A DNA stretch of 18,197 nucleotides, taken from contig CAUDNR010003190.1 in NCBI GenBank assembly GCA_958430865.1, forward strand, positions 2,682 through 20,878, in the 5' to 3' direction. The notes below the pieces were generated by a model. It saw nothing but the letters and a program-made list of their open reading frames with translations. It searched no databases and was not told the origin of the DNA. Positions 9,401 to 18,197 of this stretch are shown piece after piece (within the stretch, counting starts at the first letter, position 1; each line of letters opens with the position of its first letter). This stretch comes from Entrophospora sp. SA101 (Eukaryota; Glomeromycota; Glomeromycetes; Entrophosporales; Entrophosporaceae). The translations under genes were made by a program, and so were the position numbers.

Positions 9401-9913
9401 TAGAAACAGTCTGATTATAATCAACATCCTCTGGTTTTTACATTTTATTTGGCACAAGAAAATTTATTTATTTATTAGAATTCTTTACTTGTATATCTAT
9501 TTAACTATATTTAATTAATATAATGAAGATTTATAATTGATTTTGTGGAAAGGCATTTATAATTTCCAAGGACACAACTTTCAAAAGCGAACTTAACCAT
9601 GCAGGTTGATTTGAGTACATCAAAACTTTTATATATTGTATAATTTTTATTAATTCGACAATACAAATAATAATGAAATTATTTTTCACTGTTGACCAAC
9701 ACAAATAAAAATCGTATGAAGTTTTGGAGCACCTAATGATAAATAAATATTTGTAAAATTTTTTTATTTTGCTAAACTTGAATACGGAAATAACAGTATT
9801 GTTTTTTATCCATAATAATTATTTCTTTCCCAATTCTATAGTGCTAGCAATAATCTTTTTACGTTTAAATTTTCATTTATTTTTCCCAACCGCAAAATAA
9901 TAATAATATTTTT
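9401..9913. other. Intergenic, downstream flanks
   Basis: A+T-rich spacer between the 3' end of the RBR pseudogene and the 3' end of RPL15 (convergent). No open frame, repeat or RNA structure stands out. It should contain the RPL15 polyadenylation region on the minus strand. Confidence 0.5.
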
Positions 9914-10969
9914 TTAACGATAACGACGTAATGATAATGTATTACGACGTAACCAACTTGAGTGACGGCCACCACCTGTTGTCTTATTAAATCTATGACC
10001 TTTACCAATTCCACGATTTTTCTTACCAATACTAGTAAGACCTCTGGATTCACGATGTTTATGTTTAGCAGACGCAATCCAATTGATTCTTGGGTCACGA
10101 CGAATCACTTTATGATTAGGATCAACGAGAATCACTTCATAGTATTTGTAAGTTGAATCCTTAATTAATTAATTAATCGACCAATTAATTAACTTCAATA
10201 ATAATATTATTATTTAATGGCTCATGATTATTATGAATATTTTCTTCTTCATACCTGATTAACCCAATAAGAATTTAAAACGCGCAAATTACTACATCTA
10301 CGACCAACACGTTCTTCGGCAGTTGCTTTAAGAGAACGTTGATACTTGAGTTGATTTATACCTTGATTTACTGGTTTACCAAATGTAGCACCTTTTGGTA
10401 CGGGTCTTTTACGACCACCACGTCTAACACGAATGCGATAAATAACGTATCCTTGCTTTGCCTTTTAAATGCAAAAATAATATATGTATATTATGTTAAC
10501 TTATATGTAAAGTGTGAATTATTACTAATATGCAATATATCTATATATAAGCGTGTATACCTTATAACCTAATCTACGAGCTTTATCAGGTCTAGACGGA
10601 CGAGAAGCTCGGTGCACAACATTTAATTGTCTAATTAAATATATTTAAAATTTTGATGTTTAAAATCAATCATTGGCAAATGAAATATTTATGTTCCAAT
10701 CCTGCATATATGTTCTCTTTTTATTAAAAAACTTTTTTTTTTTTTTTTGAACATAAAGCTTTTTATTTCATGCCTAAAATTGTGTAAGCTAAACTAGCTA
10801 CCTGTATTCCCAACATCTTACACGTAGTAAGAAGCGAAGAACATCAGACTGTTTCTTTTTATAAAGTTCTTCGAGATACTTGTATGCTTTATATATATAT
10901 ATATATGTATAATGATTAAAATTAATTACTAAATAAAAATTATTTTTAAAAATGATACATACCACCCAT
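9914..10969 (-). CDS. RPL15: 60S ribosomal protein L15 (eL15)
   Basis: Five coding exons on the minus strand: 10963-10969, 10802-10886, 10561-10630, 10255-10461 and 9914-10159. They total 615 nt and encode exactly 204 residues, the usual eukaryotic eL15 length. Introns are 76, 171, 99 and 95 nt, all GT-AG, with phases 1, 2, 0 and 0. Recognisable segments are [101 protein letters not shown] and the end NTLSLRRYR. The protein is a very basic component of the large subunit that binds 23S/28S-type rRNA and is essential in fungi. The first coding exon holds only ATGGGTG. The start is fixed by the conserved MGAYKY and by phase. No disruptions were seen. Confidence 0.97.
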
Positions 10970-11036
10970 TATTGATATATTTATTGATTTTTGTAAAAAA
11001 AAAAAAAAATGATCTATATATTAAAAAAAAAAAAAG
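10970..11036 (-). promoter_or_regulatory. Poly(dA:dT) tracts before RPL15
   Basis: Two long homopolymer runs, 15 A at 10995-11009 and 13 A at 11023-11035 on the plus strand (T-tracts on the coding strand), lie within 70 bp of the RPL15 start codon. Such tracts are common in promoters and 5' leaders of fungal ribosomal-protein genes, where they exclude nucleosomes. The regulatory role here is inferred from position. Confidence 0.4.
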
Positions 11037-11363
11037 GCTACACAATACATTCGTGTTACAGAACGATTTTTTAAAAATATCTCATTCTAAAACTTTTTAA
11101 CGAATACACTTTCATATTGAAAGTTCTTCTCCACATAAATATATGGCTATTCAAAAATAGGATTAGCTTTTCGCTTCAAAGCTAAGAATATCACTTTAAA
11201 AATTTGAGAAGACGTAAAATACTCTAAGCTTTTATATGGTCATTGAGGAATTCACAAAAGACAATTTTATAAACACTTTAATACTATATAGTTATGTCAA
11301 TATTCAATGGTTTTTTTAGGGACCTGACAGATGTTATTTGATTATTTAAATATTTAGCGGATA

Positions 11364-11382
11364 TCACGTGATCGCTATAAAA
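11364..11382 (+). promoter_or_regulatory. TCACGTGA palindrome next to TATAAAA
   Basis: The 8-bp palindrome TCACGTGA (11364-11371) is an E-box/Cbf1-type site and is followed at 11376-11382 by TATAAAA. An ATG at 11430 lies about 50 bases after the TATA. The pair looks like a core promoter pointing right, but the palindrome could also serve RPL15, whose start is about 395 bp to the left. Both assignments are inference. Confidence 0.35.
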
Positions 11383-11429
11383 TCAGAAATTTGACCTCAG
11401 TATCTTGGTTAATATTAACAGTAAATAAA

Positions 11430-11623
11430 ATGTCTGCTAAATCGAGTGAGATTCATTGTATATAACAATCTATGAATGGAATATGAAAATTGGATTGGAA
11501 ATTTGTTAATTAATAGATCTAAAATTGATTGACGACATTGATGTGATTTGTTTTGCTCACTTGCTTGCTTTGCTTGCACATGAGGACCACACTATTGAGG
11601 AAACTTTGATGTGGTTTTGCTAA
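11430..11623 (+). CDS. Candidate spliced micro-ORF, 44 residues
   Basis: ATG 11430 opens MSAKSSEIH. A donor GTATAT at 11458 and an acceptor TTAATTAATAG ending at 11516 would remove a 59-nt intron and join in phase to YLKLIDDIDVICFAHLLALL and AHEDHTIEETLMWFC, stopping at 11621-11623. The product would be a short amphipathic helix. A TATA-like box lies 50 bases upstream. A splice that keeps the frame can arise by chance and no homology is recognised, so this is a weak prediction; it could also be the 5' end of a decayed gene. Confidence 0.2.
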
Positions 11624-11980
11624 CTTTTAGTATCATTGACCATGGAGAGAGATAGGTTGTCCAAAACCTATTATTTAAATCACTAATTCTCTTTCAACTT
11701 TTAAATTCCCTAAGGCACCAAATGAACCACCTAATTTTTGATTTGAATTTATAATGATTTGATTTGACATATACCATATGAAATAAAATATTTACCTAGT
11801 GCAATAATTGCATTAGGCTTTTCCATGATTGTAAAATAGTCACTTCTTGTTCTTTTTTGAACACATTATGCTGTGTCTGTTGAAGAAGTTATTGAAGAAG
11901 CATTATTTCCAATCATTCATCATATTTATTGCTTTCTATTTGTTATCATTATTAATATTAATGTTAACAATACAGTAATC

Positions 11981-12045
11981 CTTGTTTCAATGAATTATAA
12001 TTGAATTTAAATTTTTTGCTTCAATATAAAATTCATTGAAATAAG
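11981..12045. repeat. 16-bp inverted repeat
   Basis: CTTGTTTCAATGAATT (11981-11996) pairs with AATTCATTGAAATAAG (12030-12045) with one mismatch around a 33-bp loop. The preceding TACAGTAATC resembles a Tc1/mariner-type end, and internally inverted ends are known in that group, so this may be a solo terminal repeat. No second end or transposase was found. Confidence 0.4.
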
Positions 12046-12120
12046 ACTAACAAATAGGAATTACAATATCAATTAAAAATTTAAAATATATTAATATGAC
12101 ATTAAAAAAATTAGGAATCT

Positions 12121-12203
12121 GGTTTGACCTGAATCGAATCCAGTTTCTTTGAAATTGATTTGTTCAGCCTTAAGCCTATATCTTCAACCACTAAGCCATT
12201 CAT
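12121..12203 (-). repeat. tRNA-derived remnant (tRNA-Leu/SINE-like)
   Basis: On the minus strand there is an A-box-like TGGCTTAGTGG (plus 12188-12198) and a B-box-like GGATTCGATTC (plus 12131-12141) about 46 bp apart, with CTTAAGG in the place of an anticodon loop (would read UAA, Leu) and an extended variable region. The anticodon and acceptor stems do not pair well, so a working tRNA is unlikely. It is either a decayed tRNA-Leu copy or the head of a tRNA-derived SINE. Confidence 0.5.
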
Positions 12204-12820
12204 TTATGGTAATATACAGTATATGGATTGAAGCTGGGTGGTTGTCTGGATATTTTGCTATTAAATGGTAATGATTGCAAAATAGACAAATTCTCGTAAC
12301 AGAGAATCATAGATTTTAATAAGCAAGTCAATATAAATATTGTGAATCTGACCATAAAATGGATAAATGGATGTTTTCCTCTGAAGTTCATGTTGTGCAT
12401 GTTATCCATGACAAGTGTTGTACCAAATTTCATTGATTTAAACTTTTTTGTTTTGCTTCCAATTCAACCTTTAGAAGAGACTTTTCAACAAATTAAGAAA
12501 CAGATTAGGGAATAAAAATCAATAATATTGTATGTATATATTGAATATGAAAAGGCCATTTTTCTTGAAAGTAGGTTACACTTGCAATTGTTCATCAAAC
12601 AGAAAACCTGTGTTGGCAAAAGAATCTTACCTCTTCCCCAGAAAACCTATCTTAGTTGGACATACTTGTTTTGAAAATGTTAGAAATCATCTGATAATGA
12701 ATGATCTTATATCAAGGGTTCAAGCTTATTCATGCAACCCAAAATTTTTTCCTGAAATTCAAAATTTAATTCACTGTTAAAAAAAACATTATTTCAGATT
12801 AGAGTCCGAATAATTTTGGC

Positions 12821-12959
12821 TACTATTACTATTAAAATTATTACTATTACGATTATCACTATTTACCATCATTATCTATTATTACCATCGCTATTGTTAT
12901 TGCTATTACTATCTATCACTATCACCATTACTATTACTATTACTATTACTATTACTATT
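12821..12959. repeat. ATT/ACT-rich simple repeat
   Basis: A degenerate run of TACTATTACT/ATTATC triplets that becomes a regular (ATTACT)n at about 12927-12958. It lies 140 bases before the RRN3 start codon. Confidence 0.8.
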
Positions 12960-13098
12960 TAATATTAATATCGAAAATTGATTTTGGCGATGATCGTCAT
13001 AAATTTGCCATTATCCAAAAAAATCATTTAAAATAAATTTTGTAAAATACAATAAAAGACATAACAAATAACAGTCTCTCACCTCAACAAAAAAAAAC

Positions 13099-15186
13099 AT
13101 GCAACAAGAAAATTTAAAATTTTATGGACCAACAGAAATGAAAAGTGAATATTCTCTAATGATAACGGTTATTCGATCTGCAATAACTGAAATGAAAGAA
13201 GTAATTGAATTTATTTCCAAATATAAAACTTTTAACCATACATATTAATTTTTTTTTACTTTTTTTTCCTAAAAAAAAGAAGGGTTATAATGATAACTAT
13301 AATCAACTTATTAAAAGTTTAAAGGAATATTCAAAGGGCATAGTGGATATAAAAAAATTACGTGTTTGGATTATGGCCTTTGCTCACAATGCTTTCCATT
13401 TAGATGAACGTTGTACGGATTTGATTGACGTGATTTTCAATCTAAATTGGACAGAACATGATAACAATCTTGCATTAGCTTACATAATGTTCTTATCGAA
13501 TTTGATTTCATCTAATCCTTCTCTTTATCAAAACCGTGTATTACAAATGTTGGTACAAAAATTTGCCTTCAGTATGTAAACACCATATTATTTTTGAGTT
13601 GATTTTAGTAGTGGTGATGAGTAGAGTAGAATCAGAAGAGTTTTGTGCTAAACAGATCTTTATTATATAATTATATACCTATATATATATTATAGGACCT
13701 GATGAAACAGGAAGAATACCGAATAATCTTGAAAAAATTAATGGAAGAGTTCATACAGCTGTGAAAAGTATTATAAAAATAACTCCGAATTCAGTTGATC
13801 TACTTTACAAATTGATAGTTGAAGAATTTCCACACAAAGCAGAACCTTTATATGTTCATATAACTTATCTAAAAAATTTGTTGCAACTTTTGGAATACAC
13901 GAATAAATTGCAATCTGATGTTTTACAACTAATATTTAGTCAGTTGATTCAAATTGATGTATGTAAATTTATATTTTAAATGAAAATATTTAAAATCCCA
14001 TATATATTAAATTGCGTATATATATTTATTTATTTATTTAATATAGACAGAGATACAAGGAAAATTTAATGATATAAAAGATTTAGAAGATTCAATTCCA
14101 CAGTATGATATATCACTTTATGGCGATGGAAATAATTCAGATTCTTTAAATTCAATGGTATATCAAAAACTATCAACAATCCAAACCGATTTGTTGTCGT
14201 CCTCACAAAGTCATCAAAATAACGATGTCAATTATAATGATTTTAATATGTTAACAGGATATGATGATGAAAGTGATGGTGATAATATGGACAATACTTC
14301 ACAAATGGTCACAATACTTGACATTAAAGATTTATTAGAAAAGTTGGATTGTATGATGAAGTTGTTGTTTGATTATTTAAGTTGGTGCTATAAAAATACT
14401 ACAAAGAAAGGACAAGAGGAAATTTACAGAGTTTTGATGAATGTTTTTGAAAAGAGAATTTTGCACACTTGTAAATCGCGATATGTTCAATTCATAATTT
14501 TTTGGTACGTTTCGCTTGACTATTCATTTTCAAGGCGTTTTTTAACACTAATTTTACGAAAAACATTTGGGGAACAAGAATCAGAAATCATTAGATTCTC
14601 GGCAACCCAATATCTTGCATCGTTTGCTGCCCGTGCCAAATTTCTTAAAAAACAAGAGTTACGTCAAATATTTCATATTGTAGGCAGTTGGATTGAAAGA
14701 TACATATGCAAATATAAAGTGTCAGTTGCGCACAAACAAGCCAAACAAAATAAACATTTCTATTCAGTGTTAACAGGTATAATGTACATCTTCTGTTATA
14801 GATGGAGCGATCTCGCAAATAAAAATGGATGGTGTAAAGAAACTGATTGGATCAAAACTATTCTAAATTCAAATTTTAAACCTTTGGAGGTTTGTTGTTT
14901 TGATAATTATTTATTTTTCGTTGGTTGCATTTTCCTTCTCTCTCTATTAAATAAGTTTTTTTTTTCAAAATAGATGTGTGCACAATCTATTGTAGAAGTA
15001 TTTATTTACATAACGAATAAAGTGAACTTTTTACAATGTAATGCGAATTATGGAATTCGTCATGACGAAGAGGAGGAAAGTTTATGGGAAATGTCAAAAT
15101 TTTTTCCATTTGATCCTTTTGGACTTAAAACTTCACAACATTACTTAAATGATATATATATTCATTGGGAGGGGTTTTCAGAATAA
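13099..15186 (+). CDS. RRN3: RNA polymerase I initiation factor RRN3 (TIF-IA)
   Basis: Five exons, 13099-13200, 13283-13571, 13696-13958, 14047-14889 and 14974-15186, total 1,710 nt and give 569 residues (yeast and human about 630-650). Introns are 82, 124, 88 and 84 nt; phases 0, 1, 0 and 0. The protein is the HEAT-repeat-like helical RRN3 fold that bridges Pol I to core promoter factors on rDNA. Typical segments are LALAYIMFLSNLISSNPSLY, RVLQMLVQKF, EEFPHKAEPLYVHITYLKNL, SQLIQID, RFSATQYLASFAARAKF and the terminal FFPFDPFGLK. An acidic Ser/Asp/Asn-rich insertion at about 275-301 corresponds to the phosphoregulated acidic loop. Intron 1 ends in AAGAAG, so exon 2 may begin at 13280 or 13283 (570 or 569 residues). 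The N-terminus is shorter than in animals; the start is the first ATG in frame. No disruptions. Confidence 0.94.
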
Positions 15187-15843
15187 AAATTTTTCCATAA
15201 TAATTAATATACTCTAAAAAAATTTTCATTTATAAATAATACAAAAATATCTTTTTATTTTGCACATATAGAAAACAACAATAATAATTAATTTAAATTT
15301 AAACAGTCCACAGTGTAACAATGATAAATCAAGTATTAAATTTGTTTGTATTTGTAAACCCAACTTTGGTAACCTTCCTTTTCCCTCTCTCATCTTTTCT
15401 CTTTATTTTTACTTCTCTTCCTACCGTTAAATTTTTTTATTCCATTTCTTGTGGTTTACTTACATTCTTTCTTTTTTGGTGAGTTTTTTTAAACTTATAA
15501 TATATATTTTTATATTTTATATATTTATACTTATAATTTTTTTTTACCTTAAAAACATATAAATAAAAAAAGGCAAATTTTTTATTTAATAGTAATAAGA
15601 GAGGGCACTTAAAGGGGTTTTTGTTGAAAAAGGTAATTTGAAATTTTTTTTATAATGAAATCTTGCTTTCAATTATTTTTTTTTGAAAATAGATCTTTTT
15701 CTTATTTTAATGTTTTATTAGTTATAAATCATATACACATTGTATACTTGTTTTTTTATTATTTAATTCCAATTTTCATTTCAGCATTTGTACAAATACA
15801 ACAATAAATAGCTATATAACAAAATATATAGATAAAACAAATA
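15187..15843. other. Intergenic; pyrimidine-rich upstream region of G-gamma exon
   Basis: No gene. It carries the RRN3 3' flank and a strong C/T-rich tract at about 15373-15425 (plus strand), a common feature of fungal promoters, roughly 420 bases before the G-gamma start codon. The rest is T-rich with short runs of T or A. Confidence 0.5.
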
Positions 15844-15968
15844 ATGATGCATAGGCATAAACAACAAACTCTATCAGAGCTAAAACTTCGTCGAGTCTTG
15901 GAATTTAATCAAAGATTGCGGGAAGATTTAGATCGTCCACGAGTCAAAGTTAGCCAAGCTAGCAAAAA
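15844..15968 (+). CDS. G-protein gamma subunit, N-terminal exon
   Basis: ATG 15844 opens [20 protein letters not shown] followed by [20 protein letters not shown], the start of fungal heterotrimeric G-protein gamma subunits: [16 protein letters not shown] is the helix that coils with G-beta, then R-x-KVS-x-AS. After codon AAA the exon ends in AA before GTATTT, a phase-2 donor. A second ATG at 15847 is an equally possible start. The required second exon (YC..TRD..VPS.WGP and a CaaX tail) was not found in the next 1.9 kb on this strand. A matching exon lies at 17950-18073 on the opposite strand. Without it the frame reads on a short way to a stop and makes no prenylated end. G-gamma anchors the beta-gamma dimer to the membrane in pheromone or nutrient signalling. 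Confidence 0.85.
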
Positions 15969-16205
15969 GTATTTAATTTATTCAACTTACACTTTTTTTA
16001 TCTTTTTCATACTAAAGATTTGATTTATATATTTAATTGAATTATTAATTATATTGAATGAATTAAATATCATAAAAATCAAAACTTTTTCACTTTTATT
16101 TGATTCTTCAATAAAATTTTCGTGTGTTTCATCAGCTTCTTCGATGGTATTTTCATCAATTCCTCAATTACGTTATAATTTATCTGTATACTAATATTTG
16201 AAGTA

Positions 16206-16499
16206 TCAAAATGTTCTCCAAAATAATTCTTTTAGTTTGAATTGTGGCATTTGGACAAAGGCGTAAATAGTTTTCACATCTAGATACTGGACTAGTACAT
16301 TGATATTCAAAACGTAATCGCTTATAACATTAACATTACCAATATGTTTAAAATGTTGCCAGACTGCATTTTGGCAATGGTGAACTTGATAATAAGATTT
16401 GCACCAATATGGTGTCAGCTGGCTTTCTGGATATTTGTTTGCAATATCTTCATACAAACAATACAAACATAATGGTCTAAAAATTAAATTTCTAGTCAT
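16206..16499 (-). CDS. Hypothetical Cys-rich ORF, possible exon or TE remnant
   Basis: A 97-codon ORF on the minus strand. Just after its ATG an acceptor-like TTTTTAG (about 16479-16485) precedes PLCLYCLYEDIANKYPESQL and TPYWCKSYYQVHHCQNAVW, giving spaced Cys/His pairs (C-x2-C and C-x6-HC) that could bind zinc. I do not recognise the family. The composition (Tyr, Trp, Cys, His) is more protein-like than other ORFs nearby, so it may be one exon of a decayed gene or transposon. Chance is possible. Confidence 0.28.
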   Translation of the reverse strand: MTRNLIFRPLCLYCLYEDIANKYPESQLTPYWCKSYYQVHHCQNAVWQHFKHIGNVNVISDYVLNINVLVQYLDVKTIYAFVQMPQFKLKELFWRTF

Positions 16500-16633
16500 A
16501 AATTTTTTATTTTAGTAAAAATGTACTTTGAACAAATCAACAGATAATTACAAATTATTAACAGATTATAGTATTTCTTTCAATTATTATAAACTGATTT
16601 ATTTTTAGAAAGTGTAACATAGATATAATGAAT

Positions 16634-16739
16634 TGATCACTATTCTGGAATCGAATCCCGATATGGTAATATCCCTGACTGAATTATATTCGAGTTGAAA
16701 TATTAATTTCTTTAATTGATGAATTCTGGTGATCACTAT
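16634..16739 (-). repeat. tRNA-like B-box fragment between 10-bp direct repeats
   Basis: TGATCACTAT occurs at 16634-16643 and again at 16730-16739. Between them, on the minus strand, are a D-arm-like AATTCAGTCAGG and a good Pol III B box GGGATTCGATTCC (plus 16647-16659), only some 20 bp apart. This could be a truncated tRNA-derived SINE with its target duplication. The element interrupts the open frame at 16605-16877. Confidence 0.38.
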
Positions 16740-17237
16740 CCAAAAGAGAATTATACAGAAAAAACTTATCTCTATATTACAACTTGGTATAGGAGGCCAA
16801 ATGTAATCCAATGCAGTATTTGAAAATATTAGTAATTGTTGTGATATACTTGACCAATATTGATTTAAAGATAACATGAAGATGGATTGTATTCATTGCT
16901 TGGATTTTGTAATTCCGTTATTACACTACAATGTTGAATATATTTTCTTTAATATATTTGTTATAATAATTACTATTGTATCATTAATTATTATCAAATT
17001 AAAGGTTATAAAGTTTTTATATTATTTTTTGGTCTAGAATTTTTTTTTTACCCTTTCTATTTTAAATATTTAATGTCGATCGCGCGATAATCATCATATC
17101 TATTATATTACAATGCAACCATTATGCGATGATTTTCAACAATTTTTATTTGGTCATGCAAATATTATTATTATGCATAAAATCATCATCCCTGGTATAG
17201 ATATAATATAATAATATCAATATAAATATAAATGAAT

Positions 17238-17326
17238 GTGGCGTGAGAATCAAACCGTCGTTCCCTGGTCAAATTTTGAAAAATGTAAAAAGATCTACAA
17301 CTTTGGACCCTTGTTTCTCAGTCCAC
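17238..17326. repeat. Imperfect inverted repeat
   Basis: GTGGCGTGAGAATCAAACC (17238-17256) pairs with CCCTTGTTTCTCAGTCCAC (17308-17326) at 13 of 19 positions around a 51-bp loop. The segment is less A+T-rich than its surroundings, suggesting an old foreign insertion. Confidence 0.3.
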
Positions 17327-17949
17327 GCATCAAAAATTTATAATCGTATAAGATCCATGCCCTTAAATGAAATAGTGTGATATCATATACTATATGGTAT
17401 TTTAGAATTGGGAATATTTCATAGTTATTATTTTATTATGTATCAATTTAACATTACTATTTTTATTACATTTATATTGGAAAAAAATAATTGGTGTTCC
17501 GCACACAGACTAAGAAGGATCAATTTAAAGAAATTGTGTGGTTAAAACTTCGTTTATGTGATCTTTTATTTTTCATTTTACATATATGAATAAATTATTT
17601 TTCTTTTCTACCCGAATTAAGCACCTATCTACTGAAATATAAATAATAAAATATAAATTAAAGGTTGAGTGATGAAGAATAATAAATAAATAAATGCTGA
17701 TGATATGAAAAAAAAAAAAGATTTCTTTGTATATCGTCTTTTTTATATAAATGAATGATGAAAAAAAATAATGATTGAAGTGAATATGTATGGATGTGGA
17801 AAGCTTATTAATAAAAATACATTAATAAATATGAACTTAAAATACATTTTTCTTTTTTTTTTTCATATTTATGAAAAAAACCCCCAGACAAATTCTATTA
17901 AAATATGATTATGTTTTCTTTTTTTGTTTTTTTTTTCCTTTTTCCCTTT

Positions 17950-18073
17950 CTACAAAATTTCACAAAGAAAACATTTTTTGCCAGTTTGTGCATATTGATC
18001 ATCACCTTTATCAACTGGACCCCATATTGATGGTACCAAGTTATCTCTAGTATTTTTGCAATAATCAATCAAT
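17950..18073 (-). CDS. G-protein gamma subunit, C-terminal exon
   Basis: On the minus strand an acceptor TATCTTTAG (ending at plus 18074) opens an exon with one leftover base (phase 2), then [20 protein letters not shown] and [20 protein letters not shown], stopping at TAG (17950-17952). YC..TRD..VPS.WGPV followed by a Gly/Asp linker is the fungal G-gamma C-terminus. The end CEIL is a CaaX box for prenylation; Leu in the last place favours geranylgeranyl, and the Cys three residues before it may be palmitoylated. The first exon for this strand would lie to the right, beyond the window. The exon is also a perfect phase match for the N-terminal exon at 15844-15968; joined they would give 82 residues, a normal gamma length. 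Either a paralogue or an inverted half of that gene. Confidence 0.88.
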
Positions 18074-18122
18074 CTAAAGATATATATATTTAGTAATTGG
18101 TTATACCGTAATAAAATAATTC

Positions 18123-18123
<1 letters not shown>

Positions 18124-18197
<74 letters not shown>
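18124..18197. repeat. (AAT)n microsatellite at window edge
   Basis: About 24 uninterrupted AAT units run to the end of the window, 50 bases beyond the G-gamma C-terminal exon, inside what should be its intron. Length is likely variable and it is a weak point for assembly. Confidence 0.95.

Larger units (their letters stand above)
10970..13098. other. Intergenic region between RPL15 and RRN3
   Basis: About 2.1 kb between two divergently transcribed genes. It contains the RPL15 upstream tracts, a TCACGTGA/TATA pair (11364-11382), two weak spliced micro-gene candidates (11430-11623 plus; 11675-11826 minus), an inverted repeat (11981-12045), a tRNA-derived remnant (12121-12203) and a trinucleotide-rich repeat (12821-12959). 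Open frames at 12200-12433 (minus) and 12532-12780 (plus) show no recognisable motif and I do not support them as genes. Confidence 0.5.
15969..17949. other. Stretch between the two G-gamma exons
   Basis: About 2 kb of A+T-rich DNA. It contains one Cys-rich minus-strand ORF (16206-16499), another minus-strand ORF (16605-16877) that overlaps a tRNA-like repeat, an imperfect inverted repeat (17238-17326) and a second small fold-back (GATGATTTT near 17140, AAAATCATC near 17180). No G-gamma second exon is present on the plus strand. From about 17330 on I see nothing but A+T-rich spacer. Confidence 0.5.

Noticed and set aside
9877..10098. 73-codon minus-strand ORF over the last RPL15 exon
   Set aside because: It is an alternative frame of the RPL15 coding exon and has no independent support.
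9962..10156. 64-codon plus-strand ORF
   Set aside because: Antisense shadow of RPL15.
10339..10572. 77-codon plus-strand ORF
   Set aside because: Antisense to RPL15 exons 2 and 3 and their intron.
12200..12433. 77-codon minus-strand ORF
   Set aside because: No motif; it lies beside the tRNA-like remnant and its composition is that of A+T-rich chance ORFs.
12532..12780. 82-codon plus-strand ORF with six Cys
   Set aside because: The Cys spacing fits no family I know, and there is no signal peptide or splice support; kept only as unexplained.
16605..16877. 90-codon minus-strand ORF
   Set aside because: Part of it is the tRNA-like B-box insertion, and no domain is recognisable, so it is at most a relic.
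1..18197. CRISPR array, bacterial operon or phage content
   Set aside because: No spaced direct repeats of CRISPR type, and genes have spliceosomal introns and eukaryotic families only.

Overview
The window looks like nuclear DNA of an arbuscular mycorrhizal fungus (Glomeromycotina, probably Rhizophagus or a close relative). The base composition is strongly A+T-rich. Genes carry many short GT-AG introns (46 to about 170 nt). The protein kinase at 3863-5401 has the Cys-rich N-terminus, the TWTSGNN/EWIPF linker and the HxDLHSGN catalytic loop that I associate with the very large Rhizophagus kinase family. The organism is an inference from these family signatures; no search was run.

Layout, left to right. 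(1) 1-1854: gene-poor DNA with a clean hAT-type miniature inverted-repeat element at 940-1129, including an 8-bp target duplication. (2) 1855-2731 (+): scattered, broken remains of a HisC-like PLP-dependent aminotransferase. (3) 3863-5401 (-): an intact two-exon protein kinase. (4) 5402-6677: a divergent intergenic region with a 19-bp-period array of TTACGTCA (CRE/ATF-like) sites. (5) 6678-7411 (+): a four-exon gene for a 168-residue protein whose N-terminus matches the signature of the meiotic double-strand-break factor MEI4. (6) 7534-7728: an inverted-repeat element. (7) 7761-9400 (+): a nearly full-length but repeatedly frameshifted RNF14-like RBR ubiquitin ligase pseudogene (RWD, RING1, IBR, RING2). 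(8) 9914-10969 (-): RPL15, exactly 204 residues over five coding exons, the first only 7 nt. (9) 10970-13098: repeats, a tRNA-derived remnant and two weak candidate micro-genes. (10) 13099-15186 (+): RRN3/TIF-IA, the RNA polymerase I initiation factor, in five exons. (11) 15844-15968 (+) and 17950-18073 (-): the N-terminal and C-terminal exons of a heterotrimeric G-protein gamma subunit. They lie on opposite strands with matching splice phase, with repeats and weak ORFs between them.

The intact genes do not form an operon-like system. RPL15 and RRN3 are both ribosome-production genes about 2.1 kb apart and transcribed away from each other; the rest are unrelated signalling, meiosis and ubiquitin functions. 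The points most worth checking are the MEI4-like gene (a meiosis-specific factor in a lineage long thought asexual), the G-gamma gene whose two halves face each other, the regular TTACGTCA array between the kinase and the MEI4-like gene, and the two previously functional genes that have decayed.

Limits: exon boundaries were read by eye from splice consensus and reading-phase arithmetic. Homology statements rest on remembered family motifs.
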